Of a stretch of 24,590 bases of DNA, positions 23,659-24,590 are shown piece by piece; within the stretch, counting starts at the first letter, position 1, and each line of letters begins with the position of its first letter. The stretch lies in assembly GCA_018398765.1 (NCBI GenBank), contig JAHBMJ010001532.1, forward strand, positions 5,001 through 29,590, read 5' to 3'. A program made the translations under genes and the position numbers. The notes beneath the pieces were generated by a model. That model was not told the DNA's origin. It searched no databases and saw only the letters and a list, made by a program, of their open reading frames with translations. Source of the DNA: Chromera velia (Eukaryota > Sar > Chromeraceae).

Positions 23659-24590
23659 AAGCCCAGAAAATGTGCATTCTGTCAGTTTGAGTAGAAATCG
23701 GTTCGCATTAACCGTTGTGTAAGACATTTGATAAAGACAGCTGGTTCTGCTGGGTACAACTGCAAGAGCGTTCCAGAAAACACTGTAAAGAAACTGAAAC
23801 AGCTTTACCCCCAGTTCGCTCAACCTGATGAGGCGTCCCCAGCTGCCTCGTTACCTTCTCTCGTAGACTCCGAAGTATCACCGGGTGCGTCAAGTGTTGC
23901 TGCATCAGCTGCGGGGTCAAGGCGTCATGCAGACTTCCACATAGAGTCAGAGCGACCTCCCAAGAAGCAGATGACGATTGAGGGCTCTCAGAACGCAACT
24001 AACAAGCCTTCCGTACACATGGCTATCTCCCGCTTCTTCATCGAACAAGGACTCCCGTTTGTGAAGGTTGTGAAGCAGTTGAAATACCCCAATGATGGGT
24101 GGTCACTGATAGAATAGACCAAATGGGCAACACGTCTGAACAAGCTGTTCAAGCGGGAGGGACAGCTCTTATCTGTCGAGGTCAATGAGGCAGAGAAGAT
24201 GCCGCCCTCTATTTGGTGGCAGAGGGGACTGCCGGCTGCGTCTGAGTGCCCCGATCTGGCCGAGATTGCCGACATTGTGTACGCACAACAGGTTTCTGCG
24301 TCGACGTGTGAGCGAGGCTGGAGAGATTATGAATATATTTACAGTAAGCGAAGGAACCGTTTGTCTCAAGAAAGACAGAACCTCCTTGTTTCGACGTTTT
24401 CGAATCTCCGTCTCATGAGAGAGAGGTGTGAAGGCAGTCGTTTGCAGAAAGAGGATCGGATTGGGGAGGAAACCTTCTGCAAATATTTTTTTACAGATGT
24501 GACAGAAGAGACCCTTGCAAAAGAACAAGAGGCTTTGGAGGTTGAGTTGGAGGAGAGAGCAAATGAGCCTGATGCATCCACAGAAGCAGT
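23659..24590 (+). pseudogene. hAT transposase derivative: zinc finger joined to dimerisation domain
   Basis: One + strand phase runs from just after TAA 23656-23658 to the window end, interrupted only by TAG 23692-23694 and TAG 24115-24117. The start shows a BED-type finger (KCAFCQFE at 23668-23691, then NRCVRHLI and a later Cys). A Ser/Pro-rich linker and the hAT segment AISRFFIEQGLPFVKVVKQL (about 24022-24081) follow. Only about 30 codons later comes the C-terminal hAT dimerisation region: PSIWWQRG at 24208, a pattern of the type hA..VYAQQVSASTCERGW, and SKRRNRLS to about 24420. A full hAT transposase has several hundred residues between these points, holding the catalytic D, D and E. They are absent here, so it cannot transpose alone. 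It is a deletion derivative or possibly a domesticated DNA-binding protein. The C-terminus lies beyond the window. Confidence 0.8.

Overview
The window looks like nuclear DNA from a eukaryote, most likely a unicellular alga or other protist. Three things point there: a Ty1/copia-type LTR retrotransposon, a hAT-type DNA transposase, and a decayed primase-helicase of the D5 type found in nucleocytoplasmic large DNA viruses and related elements. I see no intact host housekeeping gene, so the organism cannot be named. The window is almost entirely mobile and repeat DNA.

Layout. Positions 1-1800 hold no recognisable gene, but 459-736 carries seven exact copies of an 8-bp motif (TGACACTT or its complement). 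A degraded D5-like primase-polymerase/helicase gene starts near 1801 on the + strand. It is split at 2186 by a 15.1-kb copia element (2187-17316, coding strand minus) and resumes at 17322. The element has two 749-bp LTRs, a TTCAA target duplication, a candidate primer binding site, a purine tract, a short leader ORF, and one giant reading frame (16142 down to 5649). That frame encodes Gag with CCHC zinc knuckles, an unrecognised 680-residue region, integrase, a very long spacer with a Cys/His cluster, and reverse transcriptase-RNase H. Its last 2.7 kb before the 3' LTR holds no gene.

The most striking feature is that this ~3,500-codon frame carries 16 internal stop codons (10 TAG, 5 TGA, 1 TAA by my reading) and not one frameshift. 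The two LTRs likewise differ at about 41 of 749 positions by substitution only, mostly transitions. Together these suggest decay by C-to-T type changes without indels, for example deamination of methylated cytosine or targeted hypermutation. Stop-codon reassignment or readthrough is an alternative that I cannot exclude.

After the element, the helicase part of the D5-like pseudogene runs to about 18990. It is followed by AT-rich DNA holding an unrecognised broken minus-strand coding fragment (20105-21068). Positions 22340-23200 hold a minisatellite-like array with a ~110-bp unit, followed by a very GC- and CpG-rich island (23262-23420). A hAT transposase derivative (23659 to the window end) closes the window; its zinc finger and C-terminal dimerisation region are joined with the catalytic core missing.
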